Positions 10,816 to 21,896 of a stretch of DNA of 64,000 nucleotides are shown piece after piece. The translations under genes were made by a program, and so were the position numbers. The stretch's first letter is position 1. Each line of letters starts with the position of its first letter. Source of the DNA: Auricularia sp. M13 (lineage: Eukaryota > Basidiomycota > Agaricomycetes > Auriculariales > Auriculariaceae); the NCBI GenBank assembly GCA_037042915.1, contig CM073201.1, positions 2,418,001-2,482,000 on the forward strand, given 5' to 3'. The notes beneath the pieces are model-generated. The model made no database searches. It was not told where the DNA came from and saw nothing but the letters and a program-made list of their open reading frames with translations.

Positions 10816-12420
10816 ATGGCTGCTACTATGTCTGCTCAGTCTCCAATCCCTGTACTGCCCGCCGGGCAACTCTACACTTGCCTGTCATGTTCGATTGCGT
10901 TCCACACTGCAGAGGAGCAACGTATGTCGAAAATTTCTACTCGCTGTTGCTGAACTCATTGGGCACTCGTGTACAGGCGCGCATTATCGCTCGGACCATC
11001 ATAGATACAATATGAAGGTAAGTCGTAGCTGGCCGTATTGTGCAGCGGTGCTGAGCAGTACGGCAGCGTCGTGTGGCTGGTCTGCCACCAGTCAGCGCAG
11101 ATGCATTCAATGAAAAGATCCTGGAGCGCCGGGCACAGACTGCTATCACGCTCTCACCCAAGGATATGACCTGCGAGGTCTGCAGGTATGTATTCCATCT
11201 CACAATTTTCTGCCTGATTATTCATCTGGGATTGCAGGAAAGCATACACCACCGAAAACGCCTACCTCTCCCACCTCAACTCGAAGAAGCACAAGGAGAA
11301 CGAGCTGAAACCACCAGCTGCGCGTGCTCCGGCTGCACCCTCTGAAGCAGCTTCGTCTGAAGCGGCAGCACCACCAGTGTCTCTCAAAATCCCCGCAGAC
11401 GCAGACGACGAGGCGATCGAAGCGACTATCGACGCGCGCATCGCCGCGGCCCGCAATCTCCTCGCGTCGACCGCTTGCCTGTTTTGCCCGGCCAGCAGCG
11501 ACAACATCGCGGCCAACCTCGAGCACATGCACGTACAGCACGGTTTCTTCGTCCCCGACGCCGAGTTCCTCACCGACGTTGCCGGCCTGCACGCCTATCT
11601 CGCCGGCAAAGTCGCCGTCGCGCACGTATGCGTCTACTGCGCGCGCGAGTTCCGCACGCTCGACGCCGTGCGCAAGCATATGCTCGACAAGAGCCACGCG
11701 AAGGTGCCCTACAGCACCGAGAAGGACCGCCTAGAAATTAGCGATTTTTACGACTTCAGCAGCAGTTATCCCGACGCGGAAGAGCATCGAAAGCAGCGTG
11801 AGGAGCGCAGAGCTGCCCGGAAGGCGGCAAGGCGGCTGCGCGGCAGGAGAAGGAGCAAGCCGAGGCGGAGGAATGGGAGGATGAGGAAGGTGACGCCGAG
11901 GACGCAGATGAAGTCGTCGACGCGCCGCCGTCCAGCGACTCGGACGTGTCGGACTCGGACGACGACGAGCTCCCGCCGTCGCAAGTCACATATGGCGACA
12001 GCCAGTACGAGCTCGTCCTCCCCAACGGCGCGCGCCTGGGACATCGCTCCCTCGCGCGGTATTACAAGCAGCGCTTCACGCCCATCGCGCCGTCCTCTGG
12101 AGCGAACGACCCGAACTCTGGCGCGGCGATGGTCCGCAAGCTGCTTGCGGACAAGAACAGCGCGCTGGTGCCGGCGCGCGGCGGTGGATTTGGCGCGTTC
12201 GGCAGTGGCACGGAGGTCGTCAAGGCGCGGAATCGCGGCGAGGCGAGGGAGGCGGGCCGCCATGTGCGCGAGCACAGAGACCAGCGCCGGAGAGAGGAGT
12301 TCAGGACGCGCATTGGGTTTATCAATAATGCGCAGAAGCACTACCGCGACCCGTTGTTGCAGGTGAGTTTTGTGTGCTGTTCGTGCGGCAGGATGGTGTT
12401 CTGACATGGGCACGCAGTAA
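10816..12420 (+). CDS. REI1: Rei1-like cytoplasmic 60S ribosome biogenesis zinc-finger protein
   Basis: Late 60S subunit maturation factor that helps release Arx1/Alb1 in the cytoplasm. Exons: 10816-10921, 10977-11017, 11067-11185, 11238-12362, and a final acceptor giving TAA at 12418-12420. The N-terminal C2H2 finger reads YTCLSCSIAF and, across introns, HYRSDHHRYNMKRRVAGLPP. A second finger has CEVC and AYLSHLNSKKH. Later blocks are CLFC with HMHVQHGFF, and CVYCAREF with VRKHMLDKSH, then an acidic linker, LPNGARLGHRSLARYYKQ and a C-terminal HYRDPLLQ. All are Rei1/ZNF622 hallmarks. One base appears missing in a GG near 11831, within the Arg/Glu-rich linker. Conservation resumes at once in the shifted frame, so this looks like sequence error or a recent break rather than decay. 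The second in-frame ATG at 10828 is an alternative start. Confidence 0.93.
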
Positions 12421-12738
12421 TTGCATCGACTGGTTCTTCGTCTTTGTGCTTGTACTTTGGTCTAGCTTACAGCTAATCCACTGTATACGTCCTGCTCAAC
12501 TCCTAAGCCAAGCTAAGCGAGTATCGCTTCCTTATAATTATGTGCCTCTTACTTGAGTAACCTAATGCCAACTGCAAGCACTCACAGTACTAATCGTTAA
12601 TTTCTTACCATAATCAGCTTATTTTGCATTTCTTGTCCATGTTCAGAAGGCGTATGCTGATTCCAGCATCGGGAACGGTAGTATGTGCGCGTCGAAACTC
12701 AGACGCATGCACCTTGGCCTCATCGACGCGTAACCCCT

Positions 12739-13656
12739 ATGTCGGGCACACCGCTGCTTCCCTTTGAGCTTGTGAATGGCAGCCTGTTGCTGGTCACAGA
12801 TCACCTGCAGGCGCCTGCGGACTTTCTCGTGCTCAGAATCCTGGCGCAGCGACTCAAGAACGCGCAGGATCCACGGCGCGCTGCCGTTGTTACGTTCAAC
12901 CACGACATCCAGCGCTGGCACGCGCTAGGGCTCAAGTCCGTGCGTGCTCCGCCTTGCGCTCAGTATTCGGTCACCTCATGCTTCGTTGTTGCAGGGCGTC
13001 AACTTCAAGCAGCACATCGGCGCCGGCGCATTGGCGTTCGTTGACGCGTCCCGGGCGACATCCTCGGCGGCTGTCTGGGAACTGCTTAAAGCGCAAATGA
13101 CTGCGCAGCCTGCAGAATCTCTCGGCCTGCTTGTGCTGGATGGTCTGAACGTGCTCGAGTGGGTTGGGCTGCCGCAGCATGAGCTCGCCCGCCTGCTGCG
13201 CGCTATTTACGCCCACTGCGCGTCGGTCAGTAATTTCCATATAAATAATCGCGCCACACTCCCGCTCGCAGCATTGTCAGTCCTTACCTTGTGTTTTCCA
13301 TGCAGAACGACATTGCGCTCGTCGTCCGCTATCATGCTGTCGGACCGCCCGCCGAGCGCGACGCCAACGCCGCGCACCCGCTGCTGAGGGTGCTCCTGCA
13401 ACTATGCGCATGGCATGTTGAGGTGCTTCCTCTTGCCAGTGGGCGAAGCGGTGCTGTCAGCGGGGAGGTATGTTCTGCAAGGGCCTTATATACTTTACAC
13501 GTGCGAACCTGATTTCGCTTGCAGATTGCGCTTCATCCAGGCTTTACTGCTCCCCAGGGTGCAGCTGCGATCCCGCGAAGCAAGGCCGTGCAGTACCGTC
13601 TGACCGATTCCGGCGCCGTCTTCTTCGAGCGCGGAAATGCAGGAAGCGTGCTTTGA
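12739..13656 (+). CDS. ELP6: Elongator complex protein 6
   Basis: RecA-like, catalytically dead ATPase-fold subunit of the Elp4-5-6 ring, which assists Elongator in modifying wobble uridines of tRNA. Exons: 12739-12939, 12995-13225, 13306-13467, 13525-13656, all GT-AG. The protein starts MSGTPLLPFELVNGSLLLV and continues TDHLQAPADFLVL, HIGAGALAFVDA, SLGLLVLDGLNVLEWVGL, DIALVVRYHAVG and a short C-terminus ending GNAGSVL. Its length of about 241 residues fits fungal Elp6. The frame is intact. The 318 bp to the REI1 stop has no gene and presumably holds the promoter. The identification rests on the characteristic N-terminal segment and the central strand/helix pattern; there is no Walker A motif, as expected for the family. 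Confidence 0.8.
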
Positions 13657-16121
13657 AGTTTGAACTCGTCGACTGCATTTCCTGGCGCCGTTCATGCTTC
13701 GACAGAAGTCGCACGGATAGCATTTATCGGGCAACTGCAGGCGCGTGCCAGGGCATCCGCTGTTCCCGATCTGCGCCGCACATCACTGCTTTTGCACGTT
13801 CGGTGGCTCTGCCAGCATGGGCACGCCCATCACGGGTCCTCGCCATAGTAGCGTTCCGAACGGCGAGGGTGCTCGCGGGTCGGTGCGCCGTGTAAACATG
13901 GTACGACTCCACATGCGCTGGCGGGCTTTATTGGCACTACATACACCACTCTGTCTTCGAGAAGCCCACCTGAGGAGCTGCGACCGACGGTACGAGTGCC
14001 TTCTAAATGCTCCCCTCTGCATCTGCATCTTCGTCTGCGCACCTTATCGATTTCGAGTCTGAGCCGCGGGCTCGGCGATGCTGTCATTACAGTAGCGGTG
14101 CTCCGTTCGCGGGTTATTGCTGTGTGTTGGCACATACAGTACCATCCTCCATCGATATCTGCACCCAGATCGCGTGCTTGTCCCCCCTGATTCGGAGCGC
14201 CTGGCTATGCCAGTGACTTTGACCAACTGAGCCCAAATCGAACCGTGGTCCCCTATTGCGTCTTCTCGCACGCCCCTTCTATCAGCCTTTTTCCTATTTC
14301 AATGAGTTTGTTCAACTTCAAGGGACGAAACGCGCCGGACTGGCCGGGAGCGTTCTGCCAACTGCTGGATTCGGTGCCATGTCCTGTTCCCTGACTGATC
14401 TACGGCTATCTCGTGGTGGACTCGCCGATGCTCTGGCAGCGTCTCGTGGCCCCGGGTCCGAGAGAAGCGCAACGTTACCTGCTCAGTTGCGCTATCAGTA
14501 TCCCATCACGTTTCATGCAGTCAGGCATATTAGCAGGGATAGTCGCCTGCTGGCAGTTAGAAGGCAAGCTAGTTGGAGCACGGGTCAGACGATTGCTTGC
14601 TCTCAGGAGCTACGGTGGCTGAGTCTGTTGGGTTCTACGACCGCAACCGCGCGCTGCTGTGCTGTGTGAGTGGGTCGAAGCGCCCGGCCAGTGTACCTCG
14701 GACGATGTCAAGCAGGAAGATGCGTCGCATTTGCCGGGTTCGCGCTGTCCGCAAACAAGCACGGGACATCTCAACTTGATTGTTCCACCTGTCCAGTCAC
14801 TGTACCGCGCACTGCTGCAACGAGGCAAGCAATCTTGCCGCTGCTCCCGTGACCCCTCGTTGGCTCTTCACCGCTGCAGATGATATGCCGAGGACGGCGT
14901 CCCCTTCATTGCATCGCTCGGTCCGCAGTACCAAAACCTGACTCGATCGCTCTTAATTGTGAGATTTCCAGTCATTTCGGCGGCGTGTGAGACGGGTCGG
15001 TGTGATTCAGAGCGCTGTTGGTGAGAAGTTTGATCCGTCGGAGCAGATGCGCCGAAAGGTTCGCGTTTGGTGCTCAGTTGACTCGGGTGGCTCAGAGTCA
15101 GTCAAGGGGTTGCGGCCGTGTTGACCGAGCTGCTCCTGAGTGCGAAGCAGTATTGCACACCGAGACTGCGTGCTTGGCTTGAGTCAGACTTGGTCATAGC
15201 TCGCGGTATGCACAGCTCTCCGGGACTGACAAAGGAAGGGATGTGCGGGAGGTCTAGTCAGCGTGGGAGACGCGCGTGTCTCGGTGTCCGGGCGAAGGCC
15301 GCGGAGCCCAGACGGATGGTCCGAGCCCCAGTTCGGAGCCGGGTCGCCATTAGCCTGTCCTGCGCAACACCACAGCGAGCTGGCCGTTGAGCCTGCGTAA
15401 GGCACAGGCGGCGCACATGGCCTACGGTTGTTGTGCGCGAGATCCGCTGGGGGTCTATGGCAATTGGAGCGTCGCAGGCAGGGCCGTGGCCGCTGGGATG
15501 GAGCGAGCGAGGCGTCAGTGAGTCAGGCGGGAGAGGCCGGCGTACAAAAGCCCCGAACGGTCTCCGCTCGAGCCTTACTTGACCCACCCATCCGTTGCAC
15601 GCCAGCAGCCCGCCGCCCACCCCCGACACCGTTACCTAGCGCCTCCCAGTCCCCGCGTCGCCCACTCTCGCTCGACAGGCTTTACGTCTCCGAGCACCCA
15701 CTGCAGTTAGGAACAGCCAGCTTGGCGTCCTAACCGCAGCCAACTTCCCGCCACCACGATGGTGACCCCATACTGCCCAGAGATACGCAGCTACGCCACG
15801 CCGAACCGCCTTGCCCGCCAGACCGAAACCGCCTCGACCTACTATACTGCTACCACTACAATTATGTACAACAACGGGCACAACTTCGTCGCTAGCAGGG
15901 CTCTGCTCAGCCAGTTCTGAATCGAGAACGACCAACTCGCCTCGACAAAGACTTTTTGTTTCTTTTCTGACAGTCTCTCCCTGCTCTCGCCGAAACCGCC
16001 AGACGCCCAATACGCTGCTTGCTCGCTCGGCCTTATTAACTCTCCTCCGATCGCGCCGACCGTGTATGCTGTCTGACTACTGAATAGTCCTTCATCGCCA
16101 ATCGAATCAACCCCCCACCAA
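13657..16121. other. 2.5 kb gene-poor stretch upstream of the cyclin gene
   Basis: Short reading frames occur on both strands, but none shows conserved motifs or splice-consistent continuity. The last ~400 bp before 16122 is C/T-rich on the plus strand and probably contains the core promoter and 5' UTR of the cyclin gene. The rest may be old, decayed sequence; no terminal repeats or transposon proteins were recognised. Confidence 0.5.
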
Positions 16122-17720
16122 ATGAACTCTCGCTCTATAGACAACAAGGGCGTTGCGGGTGCCAAGCGTATACCACGCTGGCACCCGTACGCCCAATGCT
16201 CGCCCGCCGCATCCAGTGCGTCGGGCGAGTCATCCTCCTCGTCTCCCGTCTCCTCCAAACGCCCTCTGGTGGCGAGGACGGCCCTTTCGTCTGCTTTTCG
16301 CGCGCCGCGAGCCGCTTTGGCGACGCGCAGCGCACCACTCGAGTTCGTCTCCATCGTCCGTGCTGAGCACGGCCTCTCCGCCCCGAGGCGCGATGCGGCC
16401 AATGCCCTGCTCTCGAAGGAAGACAAGCTCAGAAGTGCGCGGTGCCTTGTCGGTGCGCCCCAGCTCTTGTGACTGACTCGCGGTATTGTGCGCTAACGCC
16501 CAGCTCCGCAGAGCGCGCAATGAATATTCTCCACAGCGCGTGGAAAACAGTCGAAACGAGCCCGTTCCCCGTTGCCGCCAACACATCCGGCGACGCCGCG
16601 GCCACGCCCAGCGTGAACTCATCCCGCAGCGCGCCACCGCCACCCTATGATGGGTCGCAATACCCGTACCAGTCCACCGCCGAGCACATGCCGCTCCGGC
16701 ACTTCATCCACGAGGTCCTACGTCGCTCCCGCACCAACTTTATCACACTGCAAACCGCTTTATGTTACGTCGAGGCCGTCGCTGCCCGTCTCCCGTCCCT
16801 GGTCAAGGAGGAGGCCGAGTTTATGCACAAGCGTGCCGAACCCGGCTACGTCCCTCAGCCCGACGGTTCGCATAGACGGCTTCGCTGTTCGGTTTTGCGC
16901 TAATATTGTTTCAGATGAGAACCCCGAGGTCCCTGCGCTGCCGTCGCCTCTCCTCTGCCCCCGTCGTACATTCCTCGCGTCCATCCTCCTCGCGTCCAAG
17001 TTCCTGCAAGATCGGTCCTACTCCAACAAGGCGTGGGCAAAGCTCACTGGGCTTGCCGCCCGTGAGGTCGGCCGCTGCGAGCGCGTGCTCTGCGCTGCGC
17101 TTGACTATCGTCTTTGGGTTGGCAAAGGATCCGAGCCGGCTCCTGTCATCGAAGGCCTCGACATGGCCCCCGTCGTGGCGATCGACGCATCCTACGAGCC
17201 GGAAGTCGTTCGCGAGCCACCGCAAATGTTGCGCAAGACGCGCAGCGACGTTGCGCTTGCATCCCGCTATGCGTCTGCACAAGCGGTCGATGTGCCTACG
17301 CCGCGTGCCGTCAAGGCGCTCCCGCTGCGCGCTTGCAAGACGCTGCCTGCCATCCCTGCGCCCGCAGAGGCCGACGAGGACGAACCTGTCGCGGGTCCGT
17401 CCAACTGGAACGACCTCGCGCTTCTCCCCGCGTCGCCTGCGCCTACGGATCTTCAGATCTCCTGCTCGCAGGAGTCGTACCCGGACAACATCTCCTCGTC
17501 GTCGCTCTCGCCGGACTCGCTGTGCTATTCGCAGTCATCCGCCGGCTCGGTCGCGTCGTTTGAGGTCAGCACGCCGCCGGAAGACATGTACTCGGGTCTG
17601 CACGGCCACGAGTCGGCGTTCATGACGCAGCCCTTCGGTTACTCCTCCAAGACTTCGTACGTAGATATGGAATCTGCAGTCAACGTGTCAGAGGTTGTCG
17701 GCGGTCCCAGTTGGCAGTAA
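16122..17720 (+). CDS. Pho85-type (PCL) cyclin
   Basis: Cyclin-domain protein expected to bind a Pho85/Cdk5-like kinase. Exons: 16122-16434, 16512-16865, 16915-17720. Exon 1 is Ser/Pro/Arg-rich and ends DAANALLSKEDKLR. Exon 2 starts with NILHSAWKTVE and opens the cyclin box with MPLRHFIHEVLRRSRTNFI and LQTALCYVEAVAARLP. Exon 3 continues RRTFLASILLASKFLQDRSY, SNKAWAKLTGLAAREV and CERVLCAALDYRLWVGK. The long C-terminus is Ser/Pro-rich and low in conservation, with possible phosphorylation and degradation signals. The arrangement (cyclin box in the first half, disordered tail) fits Pcl1/2/5-like cyclins. The exact subfamily cannot be told from sequence alone. No break in frame. Confidence 0.85.
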
Positions 17721-19370
17721 TACCGGCATCGGTCTTACAGCTAGCTGCCCGCACTTCAAGCTCGACACTCATCTCTCCTCTCCTCCCTCTTGCGTCACTC
17801 GTCTATGAATATCCCGGATCTGGTTACGAAATATGCGGTCCCGTCTATGCCCCCTCCTCTACCTCTCACCTACTTTTCGTATTGTGTATGTCGGCTCTCA
17901 GTACGGTGGCGCATCTTCTGGATCGGTCGCACATGTACAACACCTCCCTCCTTGCCCCGATTTTTTTTTAGTCCTGCCCATTTTGCTGTCCCGCGCCACT
18001 CTGCTCCTGAATACAACAACTCTACCCCAACTCAGCGAGGACTGGCGCTGCGAGGAGGATTCGCCGTCGACATTGCGCGCGCTCACCTCACGGGTCAAGG
18101 CGTATTCTCTTGCGGGCGCTGGCGCTGTACGGCCGACACTGCTGCTTTGGCTCGCGCCGCCGTGGACAACGCTGCTTGCTGGAAGCTCTCTTCGGAGGCT
18201 GGTCGCCTTGCTGTCGATTCGACCCGTTTGCAAGTACAGCGGTGCTTGCTCAACCGGGCTTCTGCTCTATCATTGCCACGCCAGCGCGAGGTCATCTCGG
18301 CGTCATCTGTACTCTGGCATTTGATTGCGGAGGAGCAAGGCCGCTCGCCGCCATCGCGATTGTCAAGTCCGAGTCACGCCGTGGTTAGGGCCTCCCGCGA
18401 TGGTGCCACAGAGAATAATTGACTCGGAGACTGCGGGCTGGATAATCTTCCCATTCATTGCGAGTCTGTGCGCGGCACTGATGCGTTTCAGGTGACGCGG
18501 CGTCGTTGCTGTTTGCCTCCCGTCGCCGCCGGGGCCCGATATGATGTGCTTCGTTGGCTGCGACCTGCCAGTGGCACAGCTTCTAGTCGTTTTTTTTGTC
18601 CTCGCGGGTGCGATGCTGAATTATATTTACAGTATTATAGAGTCGCCACCTAGCAGCATGACATGCTCGGAAAATCTCAATTGGGTGATCGATCGAGCTG
18701 CGGTCACTGAGCCCAACTTGAAGGACAGGTTTGTATTTCGTTGTATCTACTTTGTTGGCTAACTACAGTAATGATGATGTTGACGTCCATGGTTCAACGT
18801 TCGATGTTCGGCATTGTGGGTGTCGTGACGGCGACGTTGGTAAAGCAGGCACGATGGGATCCGTCAAGCAGCTCCTCATGATGCGTCTGTGGTCGAAGAG
18901 ACTGGTCATGACGCTGTTGTTCGAGACGGGATGTGGAGCTCCAAGCTTCAAGGCCCGCGCAGCTCGCAGAAGTCTGACAAGTCGTTCGAACCTGTCATCG
19001 CGTTGAGATTAGCATGAGGTCCTGGTTTTGCAATTCACACGATGGCAGCATCACGAGTCCCATTCAAAATACTGTTTAGGACAATGTCGTCCCGAAAGCC
19101 CGCCATGATGGCATGGATGTTTACCAGGCTTTCCAGTCGCGATTGCACATCCTGCTTCGTCTTATCCCGGGGACAAAAGGCATTGGTCAGGCGTTGGCAA
19201 GGTGTCCGAGTCAAAGTCGTGTCAGGATTTATTCTCCGACAACCTTCCTTGTGCTGCTCGCTTCTTCATCGCCCTTGTATCACGCGGCGCATTCACTGTT
19301 CGAGTCCTTCTCTACCGGGTAGCTAGCTCGTCGGAGCCCACTCAGTTGGCTGCTATGTCTCCTTGCCGCT

Positions 19371-19592
19371 AGGAAATAGAGTAACGACAAGGATGACGCA
19401 CGCGCACACGACATTCTGCCTTCAACGGCTGCACTAAATGCACTGCTTGGGATTCTGCCTTCAATGGCTGCACTATATTTACTGCTTGGGTTTCTGGCCG
19501 GCTTTCTGGGCACCTTCAAGGAAATAGAATAACGACAAGGATGACGCAGTAAAATTCCCGCCGCGCAGTCCGACAATTTCTGCCTTCAACGA
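19371..19592. repeat. Interleaved short direct repeats
   Basis: A 30-bp segment at 19371-19400 (starting AGGAAATAGA) recurs at 19519-19548 with one mismatch. A ~39-bp segment at 19412-19451 (starting ATTCTGCCTTCAACGG) is followed at once by a diverged copy at 19452-19490, and its first 16 bases recur at 19577. The order A-B-B'-A'-B'' suggests partial duplication of one ~150-bp unit. No coding content. Confidence 0.75.
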
Positions 19593-20427
19593 CTTTTCTT
19601 CCATCGTCATCCAATGCCCTCCCCATAATGAAATAAACTTCATTATTCAGACGCTCTGATTTTGGTCATTCAATGGATTGCTTCGGCGGGCGACCACTAC
19701 CTCCCGGATTTTCCCGTCTGCATCCGAAACTGGTTGCCATCTCGCTCGACGCGCACGCTGCCAGTTGGACCGCGAAGAATTCTTTTTCTCGCGCACTGAT
19801 GCTGCTTGCTTCTTGTCCTTCCGGCCGCCTGGCACTTATCCGCATTTTCCGCTGGGTTCTACCCATTTTCCGCCTGCTTTACTACAGAGCCAACCGTGCT
19901 GTCTACGTCTAGAAATCCACAAAATTCTTCGAGCACAAGCCGTCGTTGTGTTCCCCGTTGGAGTCACGAAGGCCGTTCTTGCTGTCCGTGCCATACCCCG
20001 AGTTCAGTCTATTCTGGAGGACGTAGTCGACGACAAGGCGCAGCAAATATGACAGCTGGACCTCGTCGTGCCATGGTGCGGCAAGCGTACACATCAGATT
20101 TCAACTGCACCGCCATGTTCTGCTTCTCGCTCGTGCCCAAGCGCCCAGACCAACGTCAAAGTGCACTGCTCAGAGGCTGCTGTAATACTTGAATTTGAAA
20201 CTGTTGATCGAAGATACGACATGTGTGTGCAGGTGTCAGGTCTGTTTGTACTTTGGTATGCAAAAAGCTGGATCCACAAACCGGGATACTGGAAACGTCT
20301 CATTATGACTGCATTTTATCAGCGGGACGCACTGCGTCTCGCCGGCTCTGGTGACGAGAAGATATCATACTGTATGAGCACAGAGCTTTGAAAGTGAACC
20401 TCAGCTTCATGTCACCAGGAGTGGTGA

Positions 20428-20631
20428 CAGGAGGACCATGGGGCTACCTAGGCATTTGCCATCCATGTAGCCATCTGTGAAATGTTGAAACTGTTGATCA
20501 CCTGGAAAGTCGCACGGCATTATTGTTCAGAACAAACGTTGGTTGGTACAGGAGGACCATCTAGGCTTCCATGTAGCCATCTGATAACACCTGGAGTCGC
20601 ACGGCATTATTGTTCAGAACAAACGTCCGTC
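20428..20631. repeat. Tandem duplication, two imperfect units
   Basis: Unit 1 (20428-20547) and unit 2 (20548-20631) both start ACAGGAGGACCAT, share CCATGTAGCCATCTG, and end in the same AGTCGCACGGCATTATTG block followed by TTCAGAACAAACGT. Unit 1 is longer by an internal stretch. The high identity of the shared blocks suggests a recent event. Confidence 0.8.
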
Positions 20632-21352
20632 TTCCTGAGGCTGGCGGTATCTGTCGCGTTCGCGTAGACATGGAGCTTGACGGCGCCCGATGCTGACCTC
20701 TGACGCGTACTGGGAATGGAATGGCACAGTGACGACATCGATGCAAGAGCACGGACAAACTTGGGGGATATGCCGGCTATTGCTGGGACTAAGCTCGTGT
20801 CTGGACATCCACGTCTGCTAGAAATGACTAGGAGACGCTCCGGCGAAGCATCATGCGTTCTGGATGTTGATCCCGTGTTGAACCCAATCTTAGGATTTCC
20901 TCTGAGCCCCGTTCTCAATGGTCTCTCAGAAAACTATCTTGTTGGTTTTGCATGAGACCGTGGACTACTGTGTGTATCTGTCCTGCCTTATGCCAGCGCC
21001 GCTGTTGTTCTGAGTGTTCAATATGTGACAACGAATCCGTACCAGCGATTCGCGACTACTAGTACCTTCATCTCGCCAAGATTAGTCTTCCTGGAATCGG
21101 ATTAACTAAACCGGACGACGTTTCACGATGAGGAGGATGGGGCTTGCGACTGCGTGGCACCTTGCTAGGTTTAGGTGGTGCCGATGCCGATGGAGCAAGA
21201 GACGCATGAACGAATGGACCGGGTTGCAGGTTGGTTGATATATGAGACAATTGGGCTTTGTTTCTTTTATTCTTTTACAAATACTGACATCAGATTGTTC
21301 ATTGAGATCCTACAGAGATCCTACATAAAGTGAATGGTACATCATGCATATA

Positions 21353-21896
21353 CTACTCGTGGAAGAACTCCAGGGGAGTATCCAGCGACATGATTGCATT
21401 CCAGCGGGTATGACGATCGTTCTTGTCAACAGGGCCCTCATCGGTGAAGATCGAGTGGAAGGTGCAGTCCTCGGTGCCGCGGTTCGGAGGATCGTGAATC
21501 CTGGGCGGTATGAGCGTGGGAAGAGCAAAGCAGCGTTGTGCACTCGCCTTACGTGCACATATCCGTCCGTGAGAGCTGGGATCCTTATCTTGCCGAGAAT
21601 GATAGTGCCGTACGAAACGGGACTGCTCCGCACAAGCACGAGATCCTTGGCAACGTCGAAGTCGACGAGCTGGGCGTCAGACAGTTCTTTGGCCGCCGCC
21701 CACATCCGCGGCTCGTGCTTATCCCAATCGCGCCGCGAGCGCAGGATCTCCTCCTTGATCTTGGGCTCAACGATCTTGAAGGCCTCGATGGCATTCTCCA
21801 GTGGCGCATGTGGCTCGTTGAAGTAGAGTTGTTCGCTGGTGGCTGCAGATATGTAAGGATGGTGGCAGGATGACTGGATGGTCGCCGCTCACCCAT
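21353..21896 (-). CDS. Small conserved-looking hypothetical protein (about 165 residues)
   Basis: I do not recognise the family. The reading is ATG plus one base (21896-21893), a GT-AG intron, exon 21842-21548, a GC-AG intron (21547-21501), and exon 21500-21353 ending TAG. The product starts M-ATSEQLYFNEPHAPLE, has a helical charged middle (AFKIVEPKIKEEILRS) and strand-rich segments SYGTIILGKIRIPALTDGY and VHVRIHDPP. It ends NAIMSLDTPLEFFHE. Continuity of VHVR into IHDPPNRGTEDCTF is only obtained with the GC donor (AAG|GCGAGT); using the nearby GT gives an early stop. There is no signal peptide or membrane segment. The coding content is clear from three exons joining in one frame, but the first exon of four coding bases is unproven. 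Confidence 0.65.

Larger units (their letters stand above)
17721..21352. other. 3.6 kb gene-poor stretch with short repeats
   Basis: No gene could be supported. Scattered frames of 60-210 codons lack motifs and do not splice into one another sensibly. Two repeat clusters lie inside (19371-19592 and 20428-20631, listed separately). The region may be decayed mobile DNA, but no family can be named. Confidence 0.5.
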